Positions 42,844 to 52,161 of a stretch of DNA of 64,000 bases are shown in pieces (within the stretch, counting starts at the first letter, position 1; the number at the start of each line of letters is the position of its first letter). This DNA is from Streptomyces sp. 1222.5 (GTDB lineage: Bacteria > Actinomycetota > Actinomycetes > Streptomycetales > Streptomycetaceae), in assembly GCF_900105245.1 (NCBI RefSeq), contig NZ_FNSZ01000001.1, positions 1,612,001 through 1,676,000 on the forward strand. The letters run 5' to 3'. Made by a program: the position numbers and the translations under genes. The notes under the pieces were generated by a model. The model was not told the DNA's origin, ran no database searches, and was given only the letters and a program-made list of their open reading frames with translations.

Positions 42844-43875
42844 TCAGCCGCGCCCGCCCCGGCCCACCGGCGCCGCGAGGACGCCCCCGGAGGTCCGGGC
42901 GACGACGTACGCCTCCCCCCTGACCGCCCTGGGGTCCAGGTCGACCCGGTGCCGGCCGGGCTCCAGGGTGCCGTCGAACACGTCCTGGCTGTGGGTGCGG
43001 TGGAACCGGTCGAGGCGGTGGGCGGTGACGCGGACCCGGCACGGGGAGGTCACCTCGATCTCGGCCGCGCCGTCCGTGGCGGTCAGCCCCGTCAGCCGGC
43101 GTTGCCGAAGCGGGCTGCGGTCCAGGGCGTGCTCGATCTGCGCGACGAGCAGCGGCACGATCGGGGCGAGCCCCGCCACCGCGGCCACCTCGACCCCTGC
43201 CTCGCCGAACGCCCGCAGCACGGCGGCCCGGTCGGCCTCGTCGACGGCACGCCCGAAGGCGACGGCGTCGTAGCCGCGCAGTTCCTCGGCGGGTACCTGC
43301 CGGGCGTCCTGGGTGATGTCGGCGCCGACGCCGATGGTGCGCAGGGCGGCGGCCAGCCTGGCCAGGACCGCGACGCGCGCGCCGATCAGCAGCACCCGGC
43401 GGCGGGGGGCGGCGGAGCCGTCCGTCAGGGCGCCGAGCGCCGCCCGGTACTCGGGGCCGCGGAAGCGGAACGGCCCTATGCCGTGGTAGCCGTTGCGTTC
43501 CAGGTCGGCGTGGTCGTCGGTCTGCCAGGCGAAGTCCCGCCAGACGTAGTCCTCGCCGTCGCGCTCGATGACGGCGGTGACCGCGCCGCAGGCCAGGTCC
43601 TCGCACTCGGGGCAGCCGTAGATGACGAACCGGCCGTCGGGCAGCGGAGGTTCGGCCTCCAGCAGCAGGGCGCGCACCTGTGCGGTGAAGATGGCGGGCG
43701 GGACGTCCGAGGCGAGCGGCGAGACGGCGTCCAGGTCGGACAGCCGGAACAGCAGCGGACGGCCGTCCACGACGAAGTCCACGAAGTCACGGTGGATGCG
43801 GTAGCCGCCGTCGGCGAGGACATCGCCGGCGCGCATCGCCGGTGCCAGACCGAAGGTCGCGTATGCGGCAGACAT
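42844..43875 (-). CDS. Conserved protein of unknown function (oxidoreductase-like)
   Basis: A 343-residue protein I cannot assign. Residues 1-155 contain a cysteine-bearing motif CPECEDLACGAVTAVIERD next to a WRDFAWQTDDHADLERNG stretch. The middle (~155-260) looks like a Rossmann-type alpha/beta fold starting RRVLLIGARVAVLARLA, but lacks a clear GxGxxG. A C-terminal beta-rich segment follows. The ATG at 43875 is used. It is divergent from the D-amino-acid oxidase gene (78 bases apart). No function is proposed. Confidence 0.7.
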   Translation of the reverse strand: MSAAYATFGLAPAMRAGDVLADGGYRIHRDFVDFVVDGRPLLFRLSDLDAVSPLASDVPPAIFTAQVRALLLEAEPPLPDGRFVIYGCPECEDLACGAVTAVIERDGEDYVWRDFAWQTDDHADLERNGYHGIGPFRFRGPEYRAALGALTDGSAAPRRRVLLIGARVAVLARLAAALRTIGVGADITQDARQVPAEELRGYDAVAFGRAVDEADRAAVLRAFGEAGVEVAAVAGLAPIVPLLVAQIEHALDRSPLRQRRLTGLTATDGAAEIEVTSPCRVRVTAHRLDRFHRTHSQDVFDGTLEPGRHRVDLDPRAVRGEAYVVARTSGGVLAAPVGRGGRG

Positions 43876-43952
43876 GCTGTGAGTATCCCCACACCGGGAT
43901 GCGGGTGAGCGCGGCATGACATATTCGGCCGGACACGGCCTATCGTCCAGGC

Positions 43953-44891
43953 GTGGACAGCGAGCCGAGGGACGAAGTGATCGTGGTCGGGGCCGGGGTC
44001 GCCGGGCTGACGACGGCCGTGGTGCTGGCCGAGTCCGGACGTCGGGTGCGGGTGTGGGCGCGGGAGCCCGCCGGGCGTACGACCTCGGCGGTCGCCGGTG
44101 GACTGTGGTGGCCGTACCGCGTCGAGCCGGAGCGGCTGGTCGGTGGCTGGGCGCTTCGGACCCTCGCCGTGTACGAGGAGCTGGCGGACCGCCCGGAGGA
44201 GACGGGCGTACGCCTGGTCGACGGCGTACACGACGGGACCGGGCTGGACGAACTGGGCGACTGGGCGGGCCGGGTGCCGGGCTTGCGGGCGGTGGCCGGC
44301 GGGCTGGCGGCCCGGCTGCCCCTGCTCGACATGCCGGTGCACCTGGAGTGGCTGCGGGAGCGGCTGGCGAAGGCCGGCGGGTCGGTGGAGGAGCAGGAGG
44401 TGACCGATCTGGCCGCGGTTCCCGCCGCGGTGGTGGTCAACTGCTCGGGCCTCGGCGCCCGTTCGCTGGTGCCGGATCCGGGTGTGCGCCCGGTGCGCGG
44501 ACAGCTGGTCGTGGTGGCGAACCCGGGAGTGACGACCTGGTACACCTCCGTGGACCACTCCTCCGCGGAGTCCACCTACTTCTTCCCGCAGCCGGGCGGG
44601 CTGGTCCTGGGCGGTACGGCCGAGGAGGACGACTGGTCGCTGGAACCGGACCCGGACACCGCCACCGCGATCGTCGCCCGCTGCGCGCGGGTCCGGCCGG
44701 AGATCGCCGGGGCGCGCGTACTCGCCCACCGGGTGGGCCTGCGCCCGGCCCGGGACGCGGTACGGCTGGAGCGCGAGCCCCTGGCGGACGGCCGCGTGCT
44801 GGTGCACAACTACGGCCACGGCGGCGCCGGGATCACCGTGGCCTGGGGATGTGCGCGGGAGGCGGCCGGACTGGCGTTCCCGGCCGCCTGA
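43953..44891 (+). CDS. D-amino-acid oxidase-type FAD oxidoreductase
   Basis: A 312-residue flavoprotein. The N-terminal GAGVAGLTTAVVLAESG (given as GAGVAGL) binds FAD; AGGLWWPYR, RPVRGQLV and the C-terminal HNYGHGGAGIT are the hallmark blocks of D-amino-acid oxidase, which makes 2-oxo acid, ammonia and hydrogen peroxide. Length is slightly short of the ~340 of eukaryotic enzymes, as usual for actinobacteria. GTG 43953 is used. Specificity (neutral or acidic D-amino acids) cannot be judged. Confidence 0.9.
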   Translation: MDSEPRDEVIVVGAGVAGLTTAVVLAESGRRVRVWAREPAGRTTSAVAGGLWWPYRVEPERLVGGWALRTLAVYEELADRPEETGVRLVDGVHDGTGLDELGDWAGRVPGLRAVAGGLAARLPLLDMPVHLEWLRERLAKAGGSVEEQEVTDLAAVPAAVVVNCSGLGARSLVPDPGVRPVRGQLVVVANPGVTTWYTSVDHSSAESTYFFPQPGGLVLGGTAEEDDWSLEPDPDTATAIVARCARVRPEIAGARVLAHRVGLRPARDAVRLEREPLADGRVLVHNYGHGGAGITVAWGCAREAAGLAFPAA

Positions 44892-44906
44892 CCGAGGGCG
44901 CGGACG

Positions 44907-46856
44907 CTACTCGGGGACGTGCCCGGCCGCGCGCGGTGCGCGCACGCCCCGCGAGGCGTCCGGCCCGGGTCCCGCCGCCGTACTGCCCGCGGTGGCCCGG
45001 GCGAAGGCCGGCGCGCCGCCGACCAGCGGGAGCCTCGCGCTGGTGCCGGACAGCGCCACGGTGAGCGTCGGCCGGGTGGACGGCGGGTCGATGAGGTCCT
45101 TGTCGGTGCCGGCGACGATCAGGGCCAGCCGGTGCCCCTTGGGGACGACGTGGTCGGTGGCCGCGAGGTCGAGGGTGATCGTGTACGCCTTGCCGGGGGT
45201 GAGCGGGCCCCCCTTGCCGAGGGAGGCGTGGTGGCCGAGGTCGGCCCAGCCGCGGCTGAACACGGTGTGGCCGACGCGGGCGGTCTTCGCCCGGGTCTCC
45301 TTGAAGCAGGCGCTGTCGCCGGCCGTGCTCGCGCCCCAGCAGGTGCGGCCGGTCAGCGTGGTGATGCCCTCGGCGGGGTCGGCGTAGTCGCGGATGGTGT
45401 CGGGACCGAGGTCCACCAGGACGGCGGACAGGTGGGCGGAGGTGGTCGTCGGGGTCGCGGTCACCGTCACCGTGGACGAGCCGGACAGGCGCAGGTCGCG
45501 GGTGAGCGGGGCGGTGAGGAAGCCGGCCTTCTCGGGGGTGGACGTGCCGAGGTGCGCGGCCCAGTCGGTCTCGCTCAGTCGGGGGTCGTCGGTGAAGGTC
45601 TCGGTGCCGCGGGCGGGGCGCAGCCCGAGCGTGCCCACACCGGCCTGTGTGCCCTTCGCGGGGTGCAGGGTGGTGGCGCGGGTGCCGTGCGGCGGCCAGG
45701 CGCGGGAGGTGACCCACTGGTCCGGGTGGCGTTCGACGTCGGCGGCCGGCTCGCGGTCGATGCCGTTGTCGTAGCCGAGGAGTTCGTGGTCGAACCAGCG
45801 GTGCAGAGTGTCGACCCAGGCGCCGCGCCGGTAGTCGAAGGGGTCGACGTGCCCGGTCTGGGAGAGCCAGATCTTCCGCTGCACGCCGTGTTTCGCGAGG
45901 GCGTCCCACCACTGGCCGAAGTGCTTGGTGCGCACGTTGAGGTCCTGCATGCCGTGCACGACGAACACGCTGGCGCGCACCTTCGCCGCGTCCTTGACGT
46001 AGTCGCGCTCGGTCCACAGCGGGGTCCAGTCGCCGCTGCGCGGGCTGCCGTCGGCGAGTTTCCTCTGCACGGCCGCGCAGTGGGCCCGCGCGGTGTCGCT
46101 CTCGACGTAGCCGGCGAGTTCGTGGGGGCCGCCGTCGTAGAGCGGGGCGCCCTGGGCGAAGTAGTAGTCGTACCAGGAGGAGATGGCGCTGATCGGGACG
46201 ATCGTCCGCAGGCCCTTGACGCCGGTCGCGGCGACCCCGTTGGCGATGGTGCCGTCCCAGCTCTTGCCGATCATGCCGGTTCTGCCGTTGGTCCAGCCGG
46301 CCCGGACGCGCGTGCCGCCGGTGCGGCTGCTGTACGCGTCGGCGCGGCCGTTCAGCCAGTCGACGACGGCCTTCGCGGACCGGATGTCGGACCGGCCGCC
46401 GACGTCCACGCAGCCGTCGGAGCGGTTGGTGCCGGCGAGGTCGACGCCGACGAAGGCGTAGCCGCGGGGCACGAAGTAGTTGTCGTAGAAGAGCGGCATC
46501 TGCACGACGTGCCCGTGCGCGTCGTACGTCTTGAGCTGGCTCTCGTTGCCGCGCCCGCAGCAGGAGTAGTACGGGCTGGCATCCATGATGACCGGCACCT
46601 CGCGGTGCTGCCGGGCGGGCTCGGCGGGCCGGACGATGTCGGCGGCGACCCGGTCGTGGCGTCCGTCGCCGTCCTCGTCGAGGCCCGTGTCGACCCACAC
46701 GGACTCACGGATCGCGTGGGCGTAGGAGTAGACCGGCCGGCTCTCGCGCGGCTGCGCGGCATGGACGGCGGCCGGGGTGAGGAAGAGGGCCGTCAGGGTG
46801 ACGACGGCCGCTGTCACGAGCGGTCTCCAGATCGTGAAGCGCGTGCGAATCGGCAT
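44907..46856 (-). CDS. Secreted Xaa-Pro dipeptidyl-peptidase (S15/CocE-like)
   Basis: A 649-residue exported serine peptidase. A Sec signal peptide (RFTIWRPLVTAAVVTLTALFL, ending VHAAQP) leads to an alpha/beta-hydrolase domain with the nucleophile region IGKSWDGTIAN and a late HGMQDLNVR/GHVDPF region for Asp and His, then a beta-sandwich domain with HRLALIVAG. It removes Xaa-Pro dipeptides from peptide N-termini. Two Cys pairs (SCCGRG, and CWGAS/ACFKE) suggest disulfides outside the cell. It diverges from a second secreted peptidase gene. Confidence 0.9.
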   Translation of the reverse strand: MPIRTRFTIWRPLVTAAVVTLTALFLTPAAVHAAQPRESRPVYSYAHAIRESVWVDTGLDEDGDGRHDRVAADIVRPAEPARQHREVPVIMDASPYYSCCGRGNESQLKTYDAHGHVVQMPLFYDNYFVPRGYAFVGVDLAGTNRSDGCVDVGGRSDIRSAKAVVDWLNGRADAYSSRTGGTRVRAGWTNGRTGMIGKSWDGTIANGVAATGVKGLRTIVPISAISSWYDYYFAQGAPLYDGGPHELAGYVESDTARAHCAAVQRKLADGSPRSGDWTPLWTERDYVKDAAKVRASVFVVHGMQDLNVRTKHFGQWWDALAKHGVQRKIWLSQTGHVDPFDYRRGAWVDTLHRWFDHELLGYDNGIDREPAADVERHPDQWVTSRAWPPHGTRATTLHPAKGTQAGVGTLGLRPARGTETFTDDPRLSETDWAAHLGTSTPEKAGFLTAPLTRDLRLSGSSTVTVTATPTTTSAHLSAVLVDLGPDTIRDYADPAEGITTLTGRTCWGASTAGDSACFKETRAKTARVGHTVFSRGWADLGHHASLGKGGPLTPGKAYTITLDLAATDHVVPKGHRLALIVAGTDKDLIDPPSTRPTLTVALSGTSARLPLVGGAPAFARATAGSTAAGPGPDASRGVRAPRAAGHVPE

Positions 46857-47043
46857 GCGCGGACGCTACTCCGGTCAACTCCCGCGCAGAAGAGGGCACC
46901 TGGGGGACACGGGTGCGCTCATGACGGCCGAATGGCGATCGTGTGACAGCAGGTGCCGTGGACAGCCGAGGGGCCACAGGGTCTGAATAGGCTGCGACAG
47001 ACTTCTCCGAACGGACCTGTGGTCCCGACGACTTGGAGCTGAC

Positions 47044-48552
47044 GTGCACCGCAGAATCATCGCCCCGGGCGCACTGGCGGCGGCCTCCCTCCTGCTGGCG
47101 ATCCCGGCATCGGCCGCGAGCCACTCCCCCGGCGCGCCGGGCATCGGCGACCCCTACTACCCGAACTACGGCAACGGCGGCTACGACGTCTCGCACTACG
47201 ACCTGAGGCTGCGGTACCAGCCGAAGACGGACGAGTTGCAGGGCACGGCGACGATCCGGGCCAGGACCACGCAGGACCTGTCCAGCTTCGACCTCGACTT
47301 CCTGCTGGACGTCGGCGAGGTGCGGGTCAACGGCGCCGAGGCGGCCTTCTCGTCCTCCGGCGAGCACGAGCTGGTCGTCACGCCGAGGAAACCGCTCGCC
47401 AAGGGCACCGAGATCACGGTGGTCGTCCGCTACGGCGGAGTGCCCTCCACGAAGAGCGCGTACGGCTTCACCACCTGGCACCGCACTCCGGACGGCGCCG
47501 TCGCGGCCGACGAGCCCGAGGCGGCCTGGTGGTGGTTCCCGAGCAACGACCACCCGAGCGACAAGGCGACCTACGACGTGTCCGTGGCCGTACCGGACGG
47601 CACCCAGGCACTCTCCAACGGCACCTTGCAGTCCACCGTCTCCAAGCTCGGCTGGACCCGCTACAACTGGCGGCAGAACAAGCCGCAGGCGACCTATCTG
47701 GCCACGCTGGCGCTCGGCCGGTTCGACATCACCACCGGCACCTCCGACGGCGGGGTGCCCGTCCTCAACGCCTACAGCAAGGACCTCGGCGACAACGACG
47801 GGGCCGCGCGGGCGAGCGTGGAGCGCACCGGGGAGCTCGTCGACTGGCTGAGCGGCTATTTCGGGCCGTATCCGTTCTCCTCGGCCGGCGGGTACGTGCC
47901 GAACACCACCACCGGGTACGCGCTGGAGACCCAGACCCGGGTCTACTACAGCCCGAAGCAGTTCGCGAACGGCTCCAACACCTCGGTGGTCGTGCACGAG
48001 CTGGCCCACCAGTGGTACGGCGACGACGTGTCGCTGGCGCGCTGGAAGGACATCTGGATCAACGAGGGCTTCGCGCGGTACGCGCAGTGGCTGTGGTCCG
48101 AGCACGAGGGCGAGGGCACCACGCAGGAGCTCGCCGACTACGTGTACGCCTCCCACCCGGCCGACGATGCGTTCTGGACCGTGAAGCCCGGCGACCCGGG
48201 CGCGGACGGGCAGTTCGACGCGGCCGTCTACGACCGGGGGGCCGCCGCCATCCAGGCGCTGCGCAACGAGATCGGTGACGACGCGTTCTTCGCCGTTCTG
48301 AAGGGCTGGCCGAAGGAGCACGCGTACGGCAACGCCTCGGTGGCCGACTTCCGGAGGTACGCCGAGCAGGTGTCCGGCAAGCCCCTGTCGGCGCTGTTCG
48401 ACACCTGGCTGTTCGAGCCGTCGAAGCCGGCCGTGTCCGCGGTCCGCTCCCCGGTCCGGGCCGGCGGGGCCGGCGTCGTCCGGCCGACGTCCGTCATCCA
48501 GCCGAAGTCCTGGAAGAGGATCGAGGCCACGAACGGCGTCCACGGCCACTGA
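47044..48552 (+). CDS. Secreted M1-family metallo-aminopeptidase
   Basis: A 502-residue exported zinc peptidase. A Sec signal peptide ends near ASAASH. The N-terminal beta-saddle contains SHYDLRLRYQP; the catalytic domain has HELAHQW (HExxH at 318-322) and the third zinc ligand Glu341 in WINEGFAR. An exopeptidase GAMEN-like motif is only weakly recognisable. The large helical C-terminal domain of classical PepN is missing, giving the short M1 form. It is transcribed away from the Xaa-Pro peptidase, pointing to shared extracellular peptide use. Confidence 0.9.
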   Translation: MHRRIIAPGALAAASLLLAIPASAASHSPGAPGIGDPYYPNYGNGGYDVSHYDLRLRYQPKTDELQGTATIRARTTQDLSSFDLDFLLDVGEVRVNGAEAAFSSSGEHELVVTPRKPLAKGTEITVVVRYGGVPSTKSAYGFTTWHRTPDGAVAADEPEAAWWWFPSNDHPSDKATYDVSVAVPDGTQALSNGTLQSTVSKLGWTRYNWRQNKPQATYLATLALGRFDITTGTSDGGVPVLNAYSKDLGDNDGAARASVERTGELVDWLSGYFGPYPFSSAGGYVPNTTTGYALETQTRVYYSPKQFANGSNTSVVVHELAHQWYGDDVSLARWKDIWINEGFARYAQWLWSEHEGEGTTQELADYVYASHPADDAFWTVKPGDPGADGQFDAAVYDRGAAAIQALRNEIGDDAFFAVLKGWPKEHAYGNASVADFRRYAEQVSGKPLSALFDTWLFEPSKPAVSAVRSPVRAGGAGVVRPTSVIQPKSWKRIEATNGVHGH

Positions 48553-48564
48553 CCGGGGGCGGCC

Positions 48565-49473
48565 TCACCGGTTCGGTGCGGCCGCCCGCGCCAGCAGTTC
48601 GTCCCGGCCTATCGCGTCCGCGCGGGAGGCCGGGACGGTGCAGGCGTAGGCCCCGGCGACCGCCCCGTACGCGGCGCACCGCTCGGGCGGTTCGCCGCTG
48701 AGCCGGCCGTAGAGGAATGCCGCGGCGAAGGCGTCGCCCGCGCCGTTGGAGTCGACCACCGGTACGGACGGGGCCACCGCGGGGACGCGGGACAGCCTTC
48801 CGTCCGCCAGCAGGTACGCGCCGTCCGCTCCGGCGGTGGCGACGACGGTCTCGGCCCGGCCGCGCTCCGCGATCCGCCGCATGGTCCGCTCGGGGTCGGC
48901 CAGGGCGGCGGCCGACAGGAAGACGACGTCGGCGGTGTGCGCGAACGGCTCGTGGTACGGGTTCTCGCCGTCCCAGTCGTGCAGGTCGGTGGAGAGCGGG
49001 ACGCCGGTCTCGCGCAGCACCGGCAGCGCCTCCGCGCAGGGCTGGGTGATGGTCACGTGCACATGCCGGCCGGCGGCGGCCAGCGCGCGCAGGGTGGCCT
49101 CGGGGAAGCGGTCGTCGGGATGGCCGCGGCTCGTGTCGTACAGGGACAGCCGGCGTCCGTCGGGGCCGACGAGGTTGACCGCCCGCTTGGTCCCGGCGGG
49201 CTGCGGCAGCGCGGTGAGCGCGATGCCGTGCTCCCGGTGCAGGGCGCGGACGAGGTCGCCCTCGGGGTCGTCGCCGAGCAGGTCGCAGTGGTGGGTGACG
49301 AGGCCCAGCCGGGTCAGGCCCAGCGCGACGAAGTCACCGGTCTGCCCGGCCCGGGTACGGATCCCGGAGTCGATCATGTAGCTGTCCGCGTACGGCAACG
49401 GCAGCTCGGGGACCTGGACGATCGTGTCCACACCCGCGCCGCCCAGCACGATCACATCGTTCCGTGCCCCCAT
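48565..49473 (-). CDS. PfkB-family carbohydrate kinase
   Basis: A 302-residue ribokinase-fold kinase. The N-terminal GGAGVDTIVQVPELPL segment and the C-terminal anion-hole motif DSNGAGDAFAAAFLYG, with catalytic Asp, identify the family; the usual DTxGAGD Thr is Asn. Substrate may be a sugar or nucleoside. ATG 49473 is well placed after GGGGAGGTG, a ribosome site that lies inside the end of the remnant macro-domain ORF upstream. The two ORFs overlap by 140 bases in different frames. Confidence 0.87.
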   Translation of the reverse strand: MGARNDVIVLGGAGVDTIVQVPELPLPYADSYMIDSGIRTRAGQTGDFVALGLTRLGLVTHHCDLLGDDPEGDLVRALHREHGIALTALPQPAGTKRAVNLVGPDGRRLSLYDTSRGHPDDRFPEATLRALAAAGRHVHVTITQPCAEALPVLRETGVPLSTDLHDWDGENPYHEPFAHTADVVFLSAAALADPERTMRRIAERGRAETVVATAGADGAYLLADGRLSRVPAVAPSVPVVDSNGAGDAFAAAFLYGRLSGEPPERCAAYGAVAGAYACTVPASRADAIGRDELLARAAAPNR

Positions 49474-49696
49474 CGGCCACCTCCCCGTGGTCGTACACCG
49501 TGACCTGGACGCCCCGCCGCACCGGTCGTTCCGTGACGAGCGGTTCCACGCGGGACCACGTGCCGCCCGCCAGGCCGCAGCCTATGCGGGGCATGTGCAC
49601 GGACGCGCCCGGTTCGATCACTTCGCCGGCGAGGCCGATCATGTGCTTGCTGAACGGGGTGGTGGCGTCACCCCGGAGATGGGTGATCTCCGGCAT
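49334..49696 (-). pseudogene. Macro-domain gene with internal deletion
   Basis: A 120-codon ORF starting MPEITHLRGDATTP and continuing, after only ~15 residues, to GASVHMPRIGCGLAGGTW and VEPLVTERPVRRGVQVTVYDHG. These are the first and last blocks of an ADP-ribose-binding macro domain, normally ~150 residues; about 80-100 central residues (the CN...GWGKGF-like loop) are absent. After YDHG the frame runs on meaninglessly into the PfkB gene. Probably a decayed gene left after an in-frame deletion. Confidence 0.6.
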
Positions 49697-49735
49697 GCGC
49701 CACCGTAGGGGGTGCCGCTGACAGCGGCACCGGTG

Positions 49736-51211
49736 CTACTTCGGGCCCGTGGACATCCGGGACAGCTCCTGCTCGGCGTTCTGCGACACCCGGCGGCGTA
49801 CGGCGAACCAGCCGGCGACCAGCATGACGGCGAGCACCGGGATGAGGAGCAGGGTCTTGCGCCCGACCTCGGGGTCGTTCCACATCATGCCGAGGCAGAC
49901 CAGCAGGAAGACGATCGTGGCGATCTCCGTGACCGGGCTGAACTTCAGCTGGAAGTGCGGCCGGGCCACCAGGCCGGCGCGGGCCCGGCGGACGAACAGC
50001 ACGTGGCAGAGCATGATGATCACCCACGTGCTGATGATGCCGAGCGAGGCGACGTTCAGCACGATCTCGAAGGCCTGGCTCGGCACCAGGTAGTTCAGGC
50101 CGACGCCGAGCACGCAGACCGCGCAGGTCAGCAGGATGCCGCCGTAGGGGACCTGGCTGCGGTTCATACGGGCGGTGAACTTCGGCGCGGAACCGGCCAT
50201 GGCCATGGAGCGCAGGATGCGGCCGGTGGAGTACAGACCGGAGTTCAGCGAGGACATGGCGGCGGTCAGCACGACCAGGTTCATCACGTCGCCGGCGGCT
50301 GGGACACCGATCTTGGACAGCACGGTCACGAACGGGCTCTGGTCGGCGGAGTACACCGAGCCGGGCAGGAGCACCGCGAGCAGCACGACCGAGCCGACGT
50401 AGAACAGGCCCACGCGCCACATGATCGAGTTCACCGCGCGCGGGACGACCTTCTCCGGCTCGGCGGTCTCACCGGCTGCCACGCCGACCAGCTCCAGCGC
50501 TGCGTACGCGAAGATCACGCCCTGCATCACCAGGACGACCGGCATCACGCCGTGCGGGAACACCCCGCCGTTGTCGGTGATGACGCTCAGGCCGGGCGTG
50601 TGGCCGCCGACCTTGTGCTGGGTGGCGAGCAGGAAAATGCTGATCAGCATGAAGCCGACGATGGTCGCGACCTTGATGATCGCGAACCAGAACTCCATCT
50701 CGCCGAAGATCTTCACCGAGATCAGGTTCACCGCGAGGACCACCGCGAGGGCGATCAGCGCCAGCACCCACTGCGGGATGGACGTGAACATACTCCAGTA
50801 GTGCGTGTAGAGCGCGATCGCGGTGATGTCGGCGATACCGGTCGTCGACCAGTTGAGGAAGTACATCCAGCCGGCGACGTAGGCGCCCTTCTCGCCCAGG
50901 AACTCCCGGGCGTAGGACACGAACGATCCGGAGGACGGGCGGTACAGGACCAGCTCGCCCAGCGCCCGGACGACGAAGAAGGCGAAGACGCCGCAGACCA
51001 GGTAGGCCAGTGCGAGCGCGGGTCCGGCGTGGTGGAGCCGACCGCCGGCGCCCAGGAGGAGGCCGGTGCCGATGGCTCCGCCGATGGCGATCATGTTGAC
51101 GTGGCGGGCCTTGAGGTCCTTGCTGTAGCCGGCGTCGCCCGCGTCCGCGGGGGTTCCGGCCGCCGTGTTGTGGGGGGCGGCCTGCGCCGATTCCACGGCT
51201 TTCTTGCTCAC
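49736..51211 (-). CDS. APC-family amino-acid permease (AnsP/GabP-like)
   Basis: A 491-residue transporter with about 12 membrane helices. The opening RHVNMIAIGGAIGTGLLLG and the helix-3 region GELVLYRPSSGSFVSYAREF (part: YRPSSGSFVSYA) are typical of the AAT group (asparagine, GABA, aromatic amino-acid permeases). GTG 51211 is chosen, with AGGAAG ~10 bases upstream; earlier in-frame starts would add an improbable polar extension. It is divergent from the MerR gene, which may control it. Substrate is a guess. Confidence 0.87.
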   Translation of the reverse strand: MSKKAVESAQAAPHNTAAGTPADAGDAGYSKDLKARHVNMIAIGGAIGTGLLLGAGGRLHHAGPALALAYLVCGVFAFFVVRALGELVLYRPSSGSFVSYAREFLGEKGAYVAGWMYFLNWSTTGIADITAIALYTHYWSMFTSIPQWVLALIALAVVLAVNLISVKIFGEMEFWFAIIKVATIVGFMLISIFLLATQHKVGGHTPGLSVITDNGGVFPHGVMPVVLVMQGVIFAYAALELVGVAAGETAEPEKVVPRAVNSIMWRVGLFYVGSVVLLAVLLPGSVYSADQSPFVTVLSKIGVPAAGDVMNLVVLTAAMSSLNSGLYSTGRILRSMAMAGSAPKFTARMNRSQVPYGGILLTCAVCVLGVGLNYLVPSQAFEIVLNVASLGIISTWVIIMLCHVLFVRRARAGLVARPHFQLKFSPVTEIATIVFLLVCLGMMWNDPEVGRKTLLLIPVLAVMLVAGWFAVRRRVSQNAEQELSRMSTGPK

Positions 51212-51403
51212 GGGTGGTTCCACTTCCTGGTGCGCCCGGACCTCGTGAGCCCGGGGGTCGTACAGGTCATGGCCCGCACCACCCATGGTGTGTCGCGGCA
51301 CAGACCAAGGCAGCAGCTTCCCAGAAGGATCAGCGGGTACACGATGGCCCATGTCACACAGCGGCGCTTGTCACAGCCGCACCGGGCGGGTCCGGCGGGT
51401 TTC

Positions 51404-51433
51404 ACAGCAGTGGTGGGACAGCGATACTGCTGT
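51404..51433. promoter_or_regulatory. Candidate MerR operator
   Basis: A perfect inverted repeat ACAGCAGT (51404-51411) and ACTGCTGT (51426-51433), 14 bases apart, ends 3 bases before the MerR ATG. The size suits a MerR dimer site and its place suggests autoregulation, possibly also of the divergent permease gene. Confidence 0.5.
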
Positions 51434-51435
51434 AC

Positions 51436-52161
51436 ATGACGACCGATGCCGAGGACCGGACGGAGCCGGGTGGGCCGGAGCTCACCATTGACGAGCTGGC
51501 CGCGCGTGCGGGCGTCACGGTCCGCACCGTCCGCTTCTACGGCAGCAAGGGGCTCCTGCCGCCGCCGGAGATCGGGCCCCGCCGGGTCGGCCGGTACGGG
51601 CCCGGGCACGTGGCCCGGCTGGCTCTCATCGAGGAGCTCCAGCGCCAGGGCATGACCCTGGCGGCGATCGAGCGGTACCTGCGGCAGCTGCCGCCGGACC
51701 TCACACCGGACGATCTCGCGATCCACCGCGCGGTGGTGGCGTCCTGGGCGCCGGAGGCCGTGGAGACGGTGTCGCGGCGCGAGCTGGAGCGGCGGGCCGG
51801 CCGGCCGCTCGGCGAGGAGGACGTGGAGCGTCTCACGGCGATGAACGTGGTCGGGCCGGCGGACGGCGGCACGTTCCGGGTGGACGCCGGGCTACTCCGG
51901 CTCGGCGTCCAGCTCCTCGACGTACCGCTGTCGCAGGAGACGATCCTCGCGGCGCGCACGGTGCTCGTCGAGCACTCGCGCGCCGCGGCTCACGAACTCT
52001 CGCGGCTCTTCCTCGGCGAGGTGGCGGAGCGTGACACCCGGGACGCGAGGTCCCTGTCGGCGCACATGCACCCCTTGGTGGTCCAGGCGCTGCTGACCAC
52101 CTTCCAGCGGTCGCTGCGGGAAGAGCTGAGCGAGTGGGTCACCGGGTCACGAACGGCCTGA
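51436..52161 (+). CDS. MerR-family transcriptional regulator
   Basis: A 241-residue regulator. The MerR winged-helix domain spans roughly residues 16-85 (TIDELAARAGVTVRTVRFYG, then RYGPGHVARLALIEELQRQG), followed by a ~150-residue helical domain without cysteine metal ligands, so it probably senses an organic signal. ATG 51436 is used; a putative operator lies just upstream. Its 3' end overlaps the convergent FadB-like gene by 15 bases. Control of the beta-oxidation genes or the permease gene is plausible but not shown. Confidence 0.86.
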   Translation: MTTDAEDRTEPGGPELTIDELAARAGVTVRTVRFYGSKGLLPPPEIGPRRVGRYGPGHVARLALIEELQRQGMTLAAIERYLRQLPPDLTPDDLAIHRAVVASWAPEAVETVSRRELERRAGRPLGEEDVERLTAMNVVGPADGGTFRVDAGLLRLGVQLLDVPLSQETILAARTVLVEHSRAAAHELSRLFLGEVAERDTRDARSLSAHMHPLVVQALLTTFQRSLREELSEWVTGSRTA

